Source: Myroides injenensis M09-0166 (GTDB lineage Bacteria > Bacteroidota > Bacteroidia > Flavobacteriales > Flavobacteriaceae). Taken from it: a DNA stretch of 64,000 nt. Below are positions 1 to 8,446 of the stretch, one piece after another; the stretch's first letter is position 1, and every line of letters starts with the position of its first letter. Both the position numbers and the translations under genes were made by a program. The notes beneath the pieces are model-generated. The model had not been told where the DNA came from. It made no database searches and saw only the letters and a program-made list of their open reading frames with translations. The DNA is taken from NCBI RefSeq assembly GCF_000246945.1, contig NZ_BAEX01000005.1, positions 1 to 64,000 on the forward strand, given 5' to 3'.

Positions 1-146
1 ACACGTAGTATTTTGTATAAGTATCATGGAAATTAACAATAAATAATTAAATTTTAATATAATTTGTTTTAATATAATTTTTTTATTTATATTAGCATTA
101 TAATACGTGGGCCTAGGGAGCTTAAATCGTATAAAAAATTGCGTCC

Positions 147-177
147 AGCTGTCTTAATTATTTAAGACAGCTTTTTG
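147..177 (+). terminator. Rho-independent terminator
   Basis: An 11-bp perfect inverted repeat (147-157 with 162-172, 4-nt loop) is followed by a run of T. It probably ends a transcript that enters the window from the left. A weaker 9-bp hairpin follows at 256-284. Confidence 0.6.
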
Positions 178-313
178 TGAATTCTATATTTTGAGTAATA
201 TCGTATTTTATAATTAGCATTGTGTAAGGAGCTATATATCTTACATCTTATTGTTAATGACTGTTTTAATTTGATACAGTCATTTTACACTGCTTAATCA
301 ATAATAAAAAACA

Positions 314-544
314 ATGGAAGTAAACTTTAGAGATAAAAGCCAACTTAATTCAGTAATGAATATTATGCTTCATACTTTATTGATGTATATTTTAGAGCAT
401 AATATAAGTTCTGTTTCAGAGATGACAAAAGATATCCAGGATTCATATAATTTTCTAAAAGATAACAGAACGAATGAATTACAACATATAGACATTGTTG
501 ACAGGAGAATGAAAAAGATTAGTAAGAAGAAAGTATTAGGATAA
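314..544 (+). CDS. Small hypothetical protein, tandem paralogue 1
   Basis: I do not recognise this 76-residue protein. It is mostly helical, has a lysine-rich C-terminus, and shows no signal peptide or membrane segment. It resembles the next gene: both have a helix of the form TLxxxxLxxxI, then a Ser-rich turn, then YxFLKxNxT. The two genes lie 18 bp apart on the same strand, so a tandem duplication transcribed as one unit is likely. The ATG start follows an A-rich leader, as is usual in this phylum, where clear Shine-Dalgarno sites are rare. No function can be assigned. Confidence 0.55.
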   Translation: MEVNFRDKSQLNSVMNIMLHTLLMYILEHNISSVSEMTKDIQDSYNFLKDNRTNELQHIDIVDRRMKKISKKKVLG

Positions 545-562
545 ACTTTATTACAGATTTCT

Positions 563-781
563 ATGAAACACGAAATTAGCCAAGAAGAGTTGGATATGAT
601 AATGGAAACATTAATGTTTGATTTGATTTATCATATAGTTGAATTTGAGTTGACATCTATTGATCAATTTTCTGAAGAAAAAAAGAAAGTATATGAGTTC
701 TTGAAAAGTAATGGAACAAAATTTAGTAAAGGATATTACCCTCATGTAAAAGTAGACGTGGAAATAAATAAGAGTTATTAG
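563..781 (+). CDS. Small hypothetical protein, tandem paralogue 2
   Basis: This 72-residue protein shares the pattern of the preceding gene (a hydrophobic helix, then YEFLKSNGT at about residues 44-52). It is acidic in its first half and has a short basic tail. There is no signal peptide or transmembrane helix. It begins 18 bp after its paralogue and is probably co-transcribed with it. Function unknown. About 500 bp without a gene follow, holding a weak hairpin (946-963) and a strong palindromic terminator (1086-1118). Confidence 0.55.
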   Translation: MKHEISQEELDMIMETLMFDLIYHIVEFELTSIDQFSEEKKKVYEFLKSNGTKFSKGYYPHVKVDVEINKSY

Positions 782-1085
782 GCAAAATATGTCAATATGA
801 ATAAATCAATTGTATTACGTCTTACAAGAATATTAGAATAAAAAATGATATGACTGGTATTATAAAAATTTTCAATAAAACTCACGAAGAAAAAATTTGA
901 AAGAAAATATCTACAATCACAAACAGAAAATTAAAAAAAATTGGTAACCTGCATAGGGAGGTTTTTAACACATAAGCCGCTCAATTGAGTTCTTATTTGT
1001 TTCTATTAGCGCCATGTATTCACTGAGCTTAAATTTGAGCCTAGTAATATTTTACTTTTTGAATCAATATAAGTGCTTGATTTAT

Positions 1086-1118
1086 ATAGACTATCCAAAT
1101 TTGGATAGTCTATTTTTG
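1086..1118 (+). terminator. Long palindromic terminator
   Basis: A perfect 28-bp palindrome (1086-1113) is followed by a T-rich tail. It could end transcription for the small genes upstream. The rest of 782-1288 holds only A/T-rich sequence and a weak hairpin at 946-963. Confidence 0.6.
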
Positions 1119-1288
1119 TTTACTGATCTCACATTTGAGAATGGTTAATTTTTCTCTAACTGTCACTAAGTAATACTATAAGTAATACTTGATATTTATT
1201 ACTGCTTTGAAGGCTAAAACATAATTATCCTTAAGCAAATCGAACTTTTTTTTTACACTTTGAAATAGAGTAAAATAATTCGACAAGC

Positions 1289-1902
1289 TATATAGAGAAT
1301 ACTTCTTTTACAAAGAAGCTGTATTATCAACTAGAACTTACCCATCAAAAAGAAGGAGTATTATTCAAGTCACTCTCAATTGATAAGTCAGAGGATCAAC
1401 ACAAGGCAGAACAAGCGTTCAAACGCATTGAGAAACAAAGCGAATCTATCATTACAAAAGTAGAAATAAAGACTGTTAAAGAAGATTCTCAACTACTTTT
1501 TGATTTAACCTCACTTCAAAAAAGAGCCTATGAGCTCTTTGGATGGCTCTAAGCTTGTATGAAAAGAAGTTTATTACCTATCCGCAGACATCGAGTAAGT
1601 ATGTTCCTGGGGATTTATGGCGGGAGATTCCCAGTTTATTAAAAGTACTTTCTGATGATAGTAGGTATAATGACCTGCTTTTAAAATTAAAGCTTGCAAG
1701 GTTTAATAGAAGATAGTGAATGATGTGAAGGTTACCAATCATCATGGGCTATTAACCACAAATAGACTTAGCGCTATAAAAGAAAGTATTTATCATTTGA
1801 TTGCACAACGCGTATGGGAATCAGTATTTGATTCTTGTATAAAAAAGCAAACAAAGGTTGCCTTAGATATTTATGATTGTGAATTTAGTTTTAAATTCAC
1901 TT
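1289..1902 (+). pseudogene. Decayed internal fragment of topB (DNA topoisomerase III)
   Basis: This stretch aligns base by base with the middle of the intact topB at 56665-58728, roughly codons 208-420. Shared landmarks include the block before LTSLQKRA, the segment around the catalytic Tyr region, and the NDVKVTxHHGLLTT block. Relative to the intact copy, about 27 bases are lost near 1540-1550, the reading frame is broken, and further small deletions follow (for example around 1770). Both ends of the gene (Toprim domain and zinc-finger tail) are absent. An open stretch from 1716 to 1904 is only a remnant. The intact gene belongs to a conjugative element, so this is likely the scar of an older element or of recombination between two. 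Confidence 0.85.
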
Positions 1903-2116
1903 GAATTTGGTTATTCGTTGTATTTGTTTTTATTAACTTTTGTAATGATAGATAATTAATGTTTTGCTATAACTTTCTTATTTATAAAACAATAAAAGAA
2001 TAATATGAAAAAATCCTTATAAGATAATATTCTAATACGGATTTTTTTACTTTCTAGAAAAGAGAAAAAAGTAAATATATAGCATTGAGATAATATTTTA
2101 CTTATGATAAATTAGA

Positions 2117-2830
2117 CTACTTAATTTTACTTTTAACTTTTTTTCCTTGAAAAGCAACTTTTCGCTGTACTAAAGAAGTGACATATACTGTAAAAAAAGG
2201 AAACATAGTAATGCCAGAAATAGCTGTTATAACAGATAATATTTTACCAACTGGAGTAATTGCAATAATGTTAGAGCCAGTAGTAGTAGCTCCCATAGCC
2301 GCCCACCAAAGAGCATCAAAATATGAATTTACATCTGGATTGATTTCATGTTCAAAAACATAAAAAATAAGACTATAAAAATATATTAATGATATTAAAA
2401 TTAGTATATAAGAGAAAAACAAACCCGAAATTTTCTTTCTACTTAACATGATAATGACAAAACCAAGTGCATATCCTCCTCTAATTAAGGGAATGAATCG
2501 AAAGAAATATTTTACTTCAGAGGAGAAACTAATTTCTAAGGCTTGAAATATATTGAGATAAGGAATAGAAATTAGAATAAAAATTATATTATTCCAAAAG
2601 AATTTTGATTTCTTCTTTGATAAAATAAACTCAATGAATAGACTTAGTAAAAAATAAATACAAATCCACAATTGAATTTTCATATAAGTATCCCCAGTTA
2701 AATAAGAAATATTACTAAAGGTATCAATAGAAATACTTACTCCTAATACAATTAGCATAAAGGCTGAAATTATATGTAATGTCTTGATAATTTGTAGCTT
2801 TACTTTTTCTTTTGATATAGTCTCTGACAT
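2117..2830 (-). CDS. Potassium-channel-family membrane protein
   Basis: This 237-residue integral membrane protein has about six hydrophobic segments. The last pair carries a pore-helix and filter-like stretch (ALWWAAMGATTTGSNI) followed by TPVGK and a final inner helix, as in the ion-channel family Ion_trans_2. A segment with two Arg residues (FRFIPLIRGG) sits where S4 would be. The filter is not the canonical TVGYG: it reads TTTGSN, so K+ selectivity is uncertain. The tail is short and basic with no RCK or cyclic-nucleotide domain. It is transcribed alone; its start ATG lies at 2830. Confidence 0.75.
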   Translation of the reverse strand: MSETISKEKVKLQIIKTLHIISAFMLIVLGVSISIDTFSNISYLTGDTYMKIQLWICIYFLLSLFIEFILSKKKSKFFWNNIIFILISIPYLNIFQALEISFSSEVKYFFRFIPLIRGGYALGFVIIMLSRKKISGLFFSYILILISLIYFYSLIFYVFEHEINPDVNSYFDALWWAAMGATTTGSNIIAITPVGKILSVITAISGITMFPFFTVYVTSLVQRKVAFQGKKVKSKIK

Positions 2831-3461
2831 ATTTTGAGTAGTTTGTTAAAAGGTACAATGATAATATTATCTATACTTAATTTAGTACAAAAAATGCTAA
2901 TATAAAATTATATAGCTAATTAAAAGAGCAAAATTTGGTTCAATAAATATTTTCTTTTTGCCAATTGATGAGATTATCAATTAAGTTTAAAAAAACTGTT
3001 TTATTATCTAGATCAATTTATTTTATTGTAATTCAAATAAATTGATCTATCTTTGTCAAGAATTTATAAACAGGCTTCTGCCTTTTGCCTTATCTGAAAA
3101 TAGTCAAAAACATTTTTTCTTTCTCAGTTTTTGCTTTCAGTTGTCTTAATTACAATTACTTTCGTTAAAAAGTACATTTTATTTATTGCTAAATATATAA
3201 TGTTAGTAACTTTTTGTAAAAGTTAAAAATTATTAATACATTTTTTAAATGGATTTTTGATTATACTAATTTTTATAACAACTAAAATAAAAGTAATAAG
3301 AGGTTTTAAATTTAATTTTCTTTAAATATTAGATGGTCTTATAATTTAACTACCTATTTTTTTCAGATAAGAGGCTTTGTTTTTTATAATCTAACTACTC
3401 CAGATTATTTAAAACTATATATAGGAGTTAAATAAATACTGGTAATTCCAGTCAAATCAAG
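2831..3461. other. Intergenic region, probable long leader of the cold-shock genes
   Basis: No gene is visible in this very AT-rich stretch. It separates the divergent channel gene from the helicase. DEAD-box helicase and cold-shock genes often have long structured 5' leaders, so part of it may be transcribed leader. I see no clear terminator or riboswitch. Confidence 0.3.
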
Positions 3462-3514
3462 ATGAGTTTTAAAAATTAAATATAATTCAACCCATACTAG
3501 AGGCAATTAGTAAA

Positions 3515-4573
3515 GTGGGGTATCAGACGCCTACAGCTATACAAGAGCAAACAATTCCGCATATATTACAAGGGAGAGATTTAATTGGGTGTGCACAAAC
3601 AGGAACTGGTAAAACAGCTTCATTTGCAATACCTATTTTACAGCTTTTAAATCAAAAAAGCAGTTCGAAAAAAGTAATCCGTTCTCTTATTTTAACTCCA
3701 ACAAGAGAATTAGCTATTCAGATTAATGAGAATTTTAAAATCTATGGTGAGTTTCTAAGATTAAGACATTTAGCTGTTTTTGGAGGGGTGCCACAAAAAA
3801 AGCAAGTAGCTCAACTAAATCGTGGCGTTGATATATTAATTGCTACTCCAGGACGTTTGTTGGATTTGTTAAATCAACATTGTTTAGATTTTAGTCATGT
3901 TGAGATTGTAGTACTTGATGAGGCAGACCGCATGCTTGATATGGGGTTTGTAAAGGATGTAAAAAAAATACTTACAAAGATACCTTCTAAACGACAAACG
4001 TTGTTTTTCTCGGCTACTATGCCTATCGAAATAAAAAAATTGGCTTTACAAATTGTGAGAAATCCAATAGAGATTACAGTTACTCCTATTTCTTCTACAG
4101 CCAGAACAATTAAGCAATCCATCTACTTTGTCGAAAAAGAAGAAAAGTTGAATTTGCTTTTTACTATTCTAAAGGATAAGTCAATAAAGCGTTCTTTAGT
4201 GTTTGCAAGGACTAAACACGGGGCAGATAAATTAGTGAAAAAGCTAGCGAGTATGGGGATTTATACAGCTGCTATTCACGGTAATAAATCACAAAATGCA
4301 AGATTAAAAGCATTAAATGATTTTAAAAATAATCGCATTAGAGTGCTTATAGCAACGGATATTGCAGCAAGAGGTATTGATATAGCTGAACTACCTCATG
4401 TATTAAATTATGAATTACCTAATGAACCTGAGAGTTATGTTCATAGAATTGGTAGAACAGGGCGTGCAGGTGTTCAAGGCACCGCAGTTTCTTTTTGTGA
4501 TGAAGATCAGTTAAAGGATCTTAAGAAAATTGAAAAACTCATTGGATTCACTATTCCGGTAATGTCGAGTTAA
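3515..4573 (+). CDS. DEAD-box RNA helicase, RhlE-like, frameshifted at its N-terminus
   Basis: An ATP-dependent RNA helicase of the DEAD-box family. It shows the Q motif (TPTAIQEQTIP), Walker A (AQTGTGKT), PTREL, DEAD (VLDEADRML), SAT, ARGID and HRIGRTGRAG, so both RecA domains are complete. The C-terminal extension usual for RhlE is almost absent. The open frame begins at GTG 3515, but an ATG at 3462 would start MSFKN, and one missing T near 3476 would join it to LNIIQPILEAISKVGYQ, the expected family N-terminus including part of the Q region. As written, that ATG frame stops at 3477. A csp gene follows 93 bp downstream, which suggests a cold-shock role in RNA unwinding. Confidence 0.85.
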   Translation: MGYQTPTAIQEQTIPHILQGRDLIGCAQTGTGKTASFAIPILQLLNQKSSSKKVIRSLILTPTRELAIQINENFKIYGEFLRLRHLAVFGGVPQKKQVAQLNRGVDILIATPGRLLDLLNQHCLDFSHVEIVVLDEADRMLDMGFVKDVKKILTKIPSKRQTLFFSATMPIEIKKLALQIVRNPIEITVTPISSTARTIKQSIYFVEKEEKLNLLFTILKDKSIKRSLVFARTKHGADKLVKKLASMGIYTAAIHGNKSQNARLKALNDFKNNRIRVLIATDIAARGIDIAELPHVLNYELPNEPESYVHRIGRTGRAGVQGTAVSFCDEDQLKDLKKIEKLIGFTIPVMSS

Positions 4574-4666
4574 ATTCATCTTTGTAATTAAATAAATATA
4601 AATGTAATCTTATACTTAAAAGATAAGTGTAAAAGTGAATATAAATCAATTAAAATAAAAACCTAT

Positions 4667-4858
4667 ATGCAAGAAGGTAAAGTAAAATTTTTTAATGAAT
4701 CCAAAGGTTTTGGATTTATTGCACAAACAAACGGAAGTGGAGATATTTTTGTACATACAACAGGACTACTAGATAATATTTGTGAAAATGATGATGTTGT
4801 TTTTGATCTACAACATAGTCAAAAAGGGTTAATAGCGGTGAATGTTAAAAGAAAATAA
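4667..4858 (+). CDS. Cold-shock protein, CspA family
   Basis: A 63-residue single cold-shock domain. RNP1 (KGFGFI) and RNP2 (DIFVH) are intact, so it should bind single-stranded RNA or DNA and act as an RNA chaperone. The length is normal for Bacteroidota Csp proteins. It lies 93 bp after the DEAD-box helicase on the same strand, a common pairing for cold adaptation, and is followed by a good terminator at 4897-4926. Confidence 0.93.
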   Translation: MQEGKVKFFNESKGFGFIAQTNGSGDIFVHTTGLLDNICENDDVVFDLQHSQKGLIAVNVKRK

Positions 4859-4896
4859 TCTATCGGTATATAATATGGAAGTATAAGAGACTTCTA

Positions 4897-4926
4897 AAAA
4901 ACCTCGCTTTAAAGGCGGGGTTTTTA
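4897..4926 (+). terminator. Rho-independent terminator after csp
   Basis: A stem of eight pairs (about 4900-4907 with 4915-4922, one G-T pair) with a G/C-rich core is followed by five T. It ends the helicase-csp unit and may also serve the convergent glycosyltransferase gene. Confidence 0.75.
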
Positions 4927-4989
4927 AGTTTAGATTTTAAAAAATAGACTTAGTTAGTATCAGTAAAATATTTTACATACAAATTTATT

Positions 4990-5883
4990 TCAATTTTGTT
5001 GATTACTATTTAGCCCTAGTTCATTTTTATTTTCTTTTTTATCCATTAGGGGTAATTGATAATTATCTTCAATGCATTTGTCTATTATACTGTTAGACGT
5101 CAAATTCATTTTTCTTATAAAAAAATGATTATTAGATTTTATTTTTTTTAGAATTAATTCAACTGGTTCGCTTTTTGAAAATAATATTCTTTGGTCATGA
5201 TTGATTATTATGCGTTTGTGATCAGAGTTTAATAAGATAGTGGCAAAGAATGAATTAGAAGGTAATAATGAATTTGAATATAATTCTATATAATGATCAA
5301 CTAGTTTACTGTAAGAGAGAAAAGCACATGAATCTCGTGTTAGTATTAACCATGTATTACCCATATACGGTATGATTGTATTTTCACTAAAACTAGCGTC
5401 TTTTAGTGCAATTAAGCCACTATAGTTATGTTTATTACTATTATAAGTATCTAGATTATACTTGCTTTTATCATAATAGATAAAATAATTATGCTCTTTA
5501 TTATTACTTAAGTATTCACAAATTCTATATTGAGATTTTAAGGGGTAATGGTCATCAGTTAAATTGATGTAATAGTCCCATTTAGCGCTGACATTTAATA
5601 AATATTGCATCGCATTTAATTGAATTTTGTATTTATTATAACTATCTGTTTGTAGATAGAAACTATCTAATATGTATACATTTGATAAATGCACAACGTA
5701 GGTTTGAATCCTATTTTTTACCTCTAAAGAGCAAGTATGATCGATATAAATAAGATATAATTGATCTTTGTTGTATAATTTTTTAAACATAGTCAAAAAA
5801 TAATCTGGACTATATTTTATAGTAATAAAATAAGCTACTGTAATTAATTTATTAACTGTATTATTTTTAGTTTCAAATTTCAA
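4990..5883 (-). CDS. Core-2/I-branching-type glycosyltransferase (GT14-like)
   Basis: This 297-residue protein resembles the beta-1,6-N-acetylglucosaminyltransferase family. Near the start lies AYFITIKYSPDYF, followed by YLIYIDHTC (strand and acidic motif), and the segment WDYYINLTDDHYPLKS corresponds to the conserved INLSGQDFPL-like block. GNTWLILTRDSCAFL matches the later GSxWfxLtr motif. No transmembrane anchor is evident, which is normal for bacterial members. It probably adds a sugar to a surface polysaccharide, but acceptor and donor cannot be read from the sequence. It stands alone without other capsule genes. Confidence 0.7.
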   Translation of the reverse strand: MKFETKNNTVNKLITVAYFITIKYSPDYFLTMFKKLYNKDQLYLIYIDHTCSLEVKNRIQTYVVHLSNVYILDSFYLQTDSYNKYKIQLNAMQYLLNVSAKWDYYINLTDDHYPLKSQYRICEYLSNNKEHNYFIYYDKSKYNLDTYNSNKHNYSGLIALKDASFSENTIIPYMGNTWLILTRDSCAFLSYSKLVDHYIELYSNSLLPSNSFFATILLNSDHKRIIINHDQRILFSKSEPVELILKKIKSNNHFFIRKMNLTSNSIIDKCIEDNYQLPLMDKKENKNELGLNSNQQN

Positions 5884-6172
5884 TTGGGGGGTGATTTTGA
5901 TCTTGGTTAGTAGCCATAAGTTATATCGGATATTATTTTCAATAATTCAGTTTAGAATTGTATTATTTACACAAGATGTAAAATCTTAATTATAAATAAC
6001 ATACGCAATATAGTGATTAAATTTAGGTAGTTTTTATTATAAAAAAAATTAAGTGATAGAATTTGTAAAATAGCTTTATTATATAAACATTATTTTTTAT
6101 TATATAAAACTAAGGAGTTTATAAACGCTACATTTACTAAATAGCAATTAAGCTATAATAAAATTCTTTATT

Positions 6173-6391
6173 ATGAATAATAATCAAAGATTGGAAGTAG
6201 TTAAAATTTCAAATTGGGATGAATCGTCAAAAAAGTTAAAAGAGCAATTTTCGCAATTGACAGACGTTGATTTGAAGTATGAGGTGGGAAAGGAGAATGA
6301 TTTATTAAATCGTCTTGAGAAAAAAATGAATAAAAAGCGCTCAGAAGTGATTGATTTAATCAATAAATATGAAAAACAGAGTAAAGTGTAA
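6173..6391 (+). CDS. CsbD-like general stress protein
   Basis: A 72-residue protein with the CsbD/YjbJ pattern: NWDESSKKLKEQFSQLT, then D-L-x-Y-E-V-G-K-E-N-D-L and a helix LLNRLEKKM. CsbD-like proteins are small, abundant stress-induced proteins of unknown mechanism. There is no signal peptide. It stands alone with its own terminator (6425-6452) and lies just upstream of other stress-type genes. Confidence 0.7.
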   Translation: MNNNQRLEVVKISNWDESSKKLKEQFSQLTDVDLKYEVGKENDLLNRLEKKMNKKRSEVIDLINKYEKQSKV

Positions 6392-6424
6392 TTATTTTGT
6401 TATAAAACAATTTAATATAACTGT

Positions 6425-6452
6425 AAGTGCACTTTAGGGTGCACTTTATTTC
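6425..6452 (+). terminator. Terminator after the CsbD-like gene
   Basis: An 8-bp perfect inverted repeat (6425-6432 with 6439-6446) with a short loop is followed by a T-rich stretch. Confidence 0.6.
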
Positions 6453-6560
6453 TTAAAATCTGGATGTCTGGATTAAAATTTGGTTTGTTCAAACTACATT
6501 GACCTAAATCTAATTTTAGATTTTACTACAATTGAAATAAGGATGTTGTAATTTAATATC

Positions 6561-6588
6561 ATTACATAAGGCATGTGCCTTATGTAAT
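6561..6588. repeat. 28-bp near-perfect palindrome
   Basis: Two perfect 13-base arms are separated by 2 bases. There is no T-tract next to it, and it stands about 220 bp upstream of the next gene, so it could be an operator or a cruciform-forming site. The remaining sequence of the gap 6453-6806 shows no gene. Confidence 0.5.
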
Positions 6589-6806
6589 ATAACTGGTTTG
6601 CTTAATCAATTAAAAAGTGAGACCTAATTCGATAGTCTACAGATAGGGTATTTTAATATATAAAAAGTTTTTTTCTTTTCGGAAGTTATTAACAGTATGT
6701 TTTAATGTGTGAAATATATAATTTATATCAATTGTTATATAATGCTTTTTCGATAAGTAAATTATACCTTTAAGTAATGCAAATATAGTTATTGAAGGTA
6801 ATAAAT

Positions 6807-7037
6807 ATGGATATAAAAACTCAAAGTGATCAAAAGATTTTGGAACAGAAGATCCTAAATCACAATTTAGCGGTCAATCATTTAGAATTAGCTGTAAAGT
6901 ATCACTTTGATGCAGCTAGGTATTTTGAAAATGGAGATATTGATAAAGCTATTGAGTGCAATGTAAAAGCACTAGATAGCACGAATAAGGTGGTGGAATA
7001 CAGTTCAAAAATTGACCACAACCATTTATCAAAATAG
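6807..7037 (+). CDS. Small helical hypothetical protein, stress-cluster paralogue A
   Basis: An unrecognised 76-residue protein when read from ATG 6807; the frame extends upstream to a TTG at 6792, but the ATG looks better. Its core (NHLELAVKYHFDAARYF, then KAIECNVKA) is nearly repeated in the gene at 7997 and resembles a pair of TPR-like helices. No signal peptide or membrane segment is present. A terminator follows at 7215. The position among csbD, an AraC regulator and NhaA suggests a stress-related role, but this is only context. Confidence 0.65.
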   Translation: MDIKTQSDQKILEQKILNHNLAVNHLELAVKYHFDAARYFENGDIDKAIECNVKALDSTNKVVEYSSKIDHNHLSK

Positions 7038-7214
7038 AATAATAATTTCATGATTGGGTTAAATGAATGTTGAATAAAAAGCGGGGTAAGAAAACAGACG
7101 TTGGTATTGAATGCCCAAAAGTAATTTTTTTCGATATCCTTACCTTGCTTGGTTTTTATCAATATTTTTTTAGGGAATCTCTGCTGGAGATTTAACTAAA
7201 CAGCGTTTTGCTAG

Positions 7215-7250
7215 AAGAGGAAGATCTATATAGATTTTCCTCTTTGTTTT
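7215..7250 (+). terminator. Rho-independent terminator
   Basis: An imperfect inverted repeat (7215-7226 with 7233-7244) is followed by T-rich sequence. It separates the small paralogue from the AraC-family gene. Confidence 0.6.
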
Positions 7251-7336
7251 ATAGGTTATATATCAATTCGCTTTTTTTGACTATTAACATCAGTTAATCA
7301 ATTCTTTAGGTTACCTTTAGATAAAAGTTCTTAAGT

Positions 7337-7897
7337 ATGAAGATTTTCATAAAATACATGGTGAGTTTTCGCTGTAAGATGATAGTGAAGATGGAGCTGG
7401 ATAAACTCGGAATCATTTATGGCAGTGTGGATCTTGGTGAAGTAGAATTAAAACAAGAACTGACCAATGAAGAGTTTACGCAATTAAAAATGGCTTTACT
7501 TCAAACAGGATTAGAACTCATGGAGAGTAAACGAGCTATTTTGATTGAGAAAATTAAAAAAGTAGTAATTGAAATGGTGTATGGTGATATAGAGGTTTTA
7601 AAAATAAAAAAATCAGATTACATAAGTAAACAGTTAAATTATGACTACACTTATCTGGCTAATATATTTTCTGAATCTATAGGTACTACAATAGAACAAT
7701 TTGGTATTGTTCACAAAATTGAAAGAGTGAAAGAACTTCTGATTTATGATGAATTAAATTTATCTGAGATTGCCTATAAGCTTAACTATAGTAGTGTAGC
7801 ACATTTATCTGCTCAATTTAAAAAAGTCACGGGTTTGACCCCAACTTTTTTTAAAAAGCTCAAAGATAAGAAAAGGATAAATCGCGAAGATGTGTGA
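7337..7897 (+). CDS. AraC-family transcriptional regulator (short form)
   Basis: A 186-residue protein. The C-terminal half holds two helix-turn-helix units of the AraC type: LNLSEIAYKLNYSSVAHLS at about residues 135-155, then QFKKVTGLTPTFFKK. The N-terminal 70 residues start with YMVSFRCKMIVKMELDKLG, a small domain common in short AraC proteins of Bacteroidota, in place of a sugar-binding cupin. The ligand or partner is unknown. It lies between two paralogous small genes (6807 and 7997) and may control them. A nearby alternative start exists at 7379. Confidence 0.85.
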   Translation: MKIFIKYMVSFRCKMIVKMELDKLGIIYGSVDLGEVELKQELTNEEFTQLKMALLQTGLELMESKRAILIEKIKKVVIEMVYGDIEVLKIKKSDYISKQLNYDYTYLANIFSESIGTTIEQFGIVHKIERVKELLIYDELNLSEIAYKLNYSSVAHLSAQFKKVTGLTPTFFKKLKDKKRINREDV

Positions 7898-7996
7898 ATG
7901 ATATAATAGATAATGATTATTGTGTAATGCTTTTATAATCAATAATTTCCATCTTTGTGTTGTAGTAATTAAACTACAAAATAAAACACAAGACAT

Positions 7997-8230
7997 ATGG
8001 ACAAGAAAGATGAAAAAAGCAAAGCCTTAGCTAGTAGTTCACAAAATGAAATCAAGAATCATCGTGAAGCGGCTGGTCATTTAGAATCAGCTGTAAAATA
8101 TCATTTAGATGCTGCAAAACATTATGAGGATGGATTGGTTGAAAAAGCTGTAGAATGTAATACTAAGGCACAAGCCTGTACAGAAAAAGCAATCAGTGAA
8201 ACTGGTAAAAAGATGCGTACTAGACTTTAA
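7997..8230 (+). CDS. Small helical hypothetical protein, stress-cluster paralogue B
   Basis: A 77-residue protein closely related to the gene at 6807: GHLESAVKYHLDAAKHY and KAVECNTKA match its core. It has a charged N-terminal tail and a basic C-terminus, and no signal peptide or transmembrane helix. A terminator follows at 8312. A decayed third copy lies at about 10124-10254 with the same 3' flank. Function unknown; a cytoplasmic stress protein is a guess. Confidence 0.7.
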   Translation: MDKKDEKSKALASSSQNEIKNHREAAGHLESAVKYHLDAAKHYEDGLVEKAVECNTKAQACTEKAISETGKKMRTRL

Positions 8231-8311
8231 TTGGAAGTAAACAGAATATCAAATTTTAATTCTTAACCGAAATAAATAAAACTTAATTAATAATTTGTTG
8301 CTTCTTTAAAA

Positions 8312-8347
8312 GCCACTTGATATTTGTTGTCGTCAGGTGGTTTTTTT
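8312..8347 (+). terminator. Terminator after paralogue B
   Basis: A 9-base stem (8312-8320 with 8333-8341, one G-T pair) is followed by seven T. Together with its upstream flank it is nearly repeated at 10322-10392. Confidence 0.75.
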
Positions 8348-8446
8348 ATTATTGATAAAAATTAAATTCCAGCAAATATTATTGCTATGCCAAGGTTATA
8401 AATTCTGCGACAATCAAGAAGTTTTAATTTGTAAAAGATAATAGAG

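Noticed and set aside
1716-1904. 62-codon ORF as a gene
   Set aside because: It is part of the decayed topB copy.
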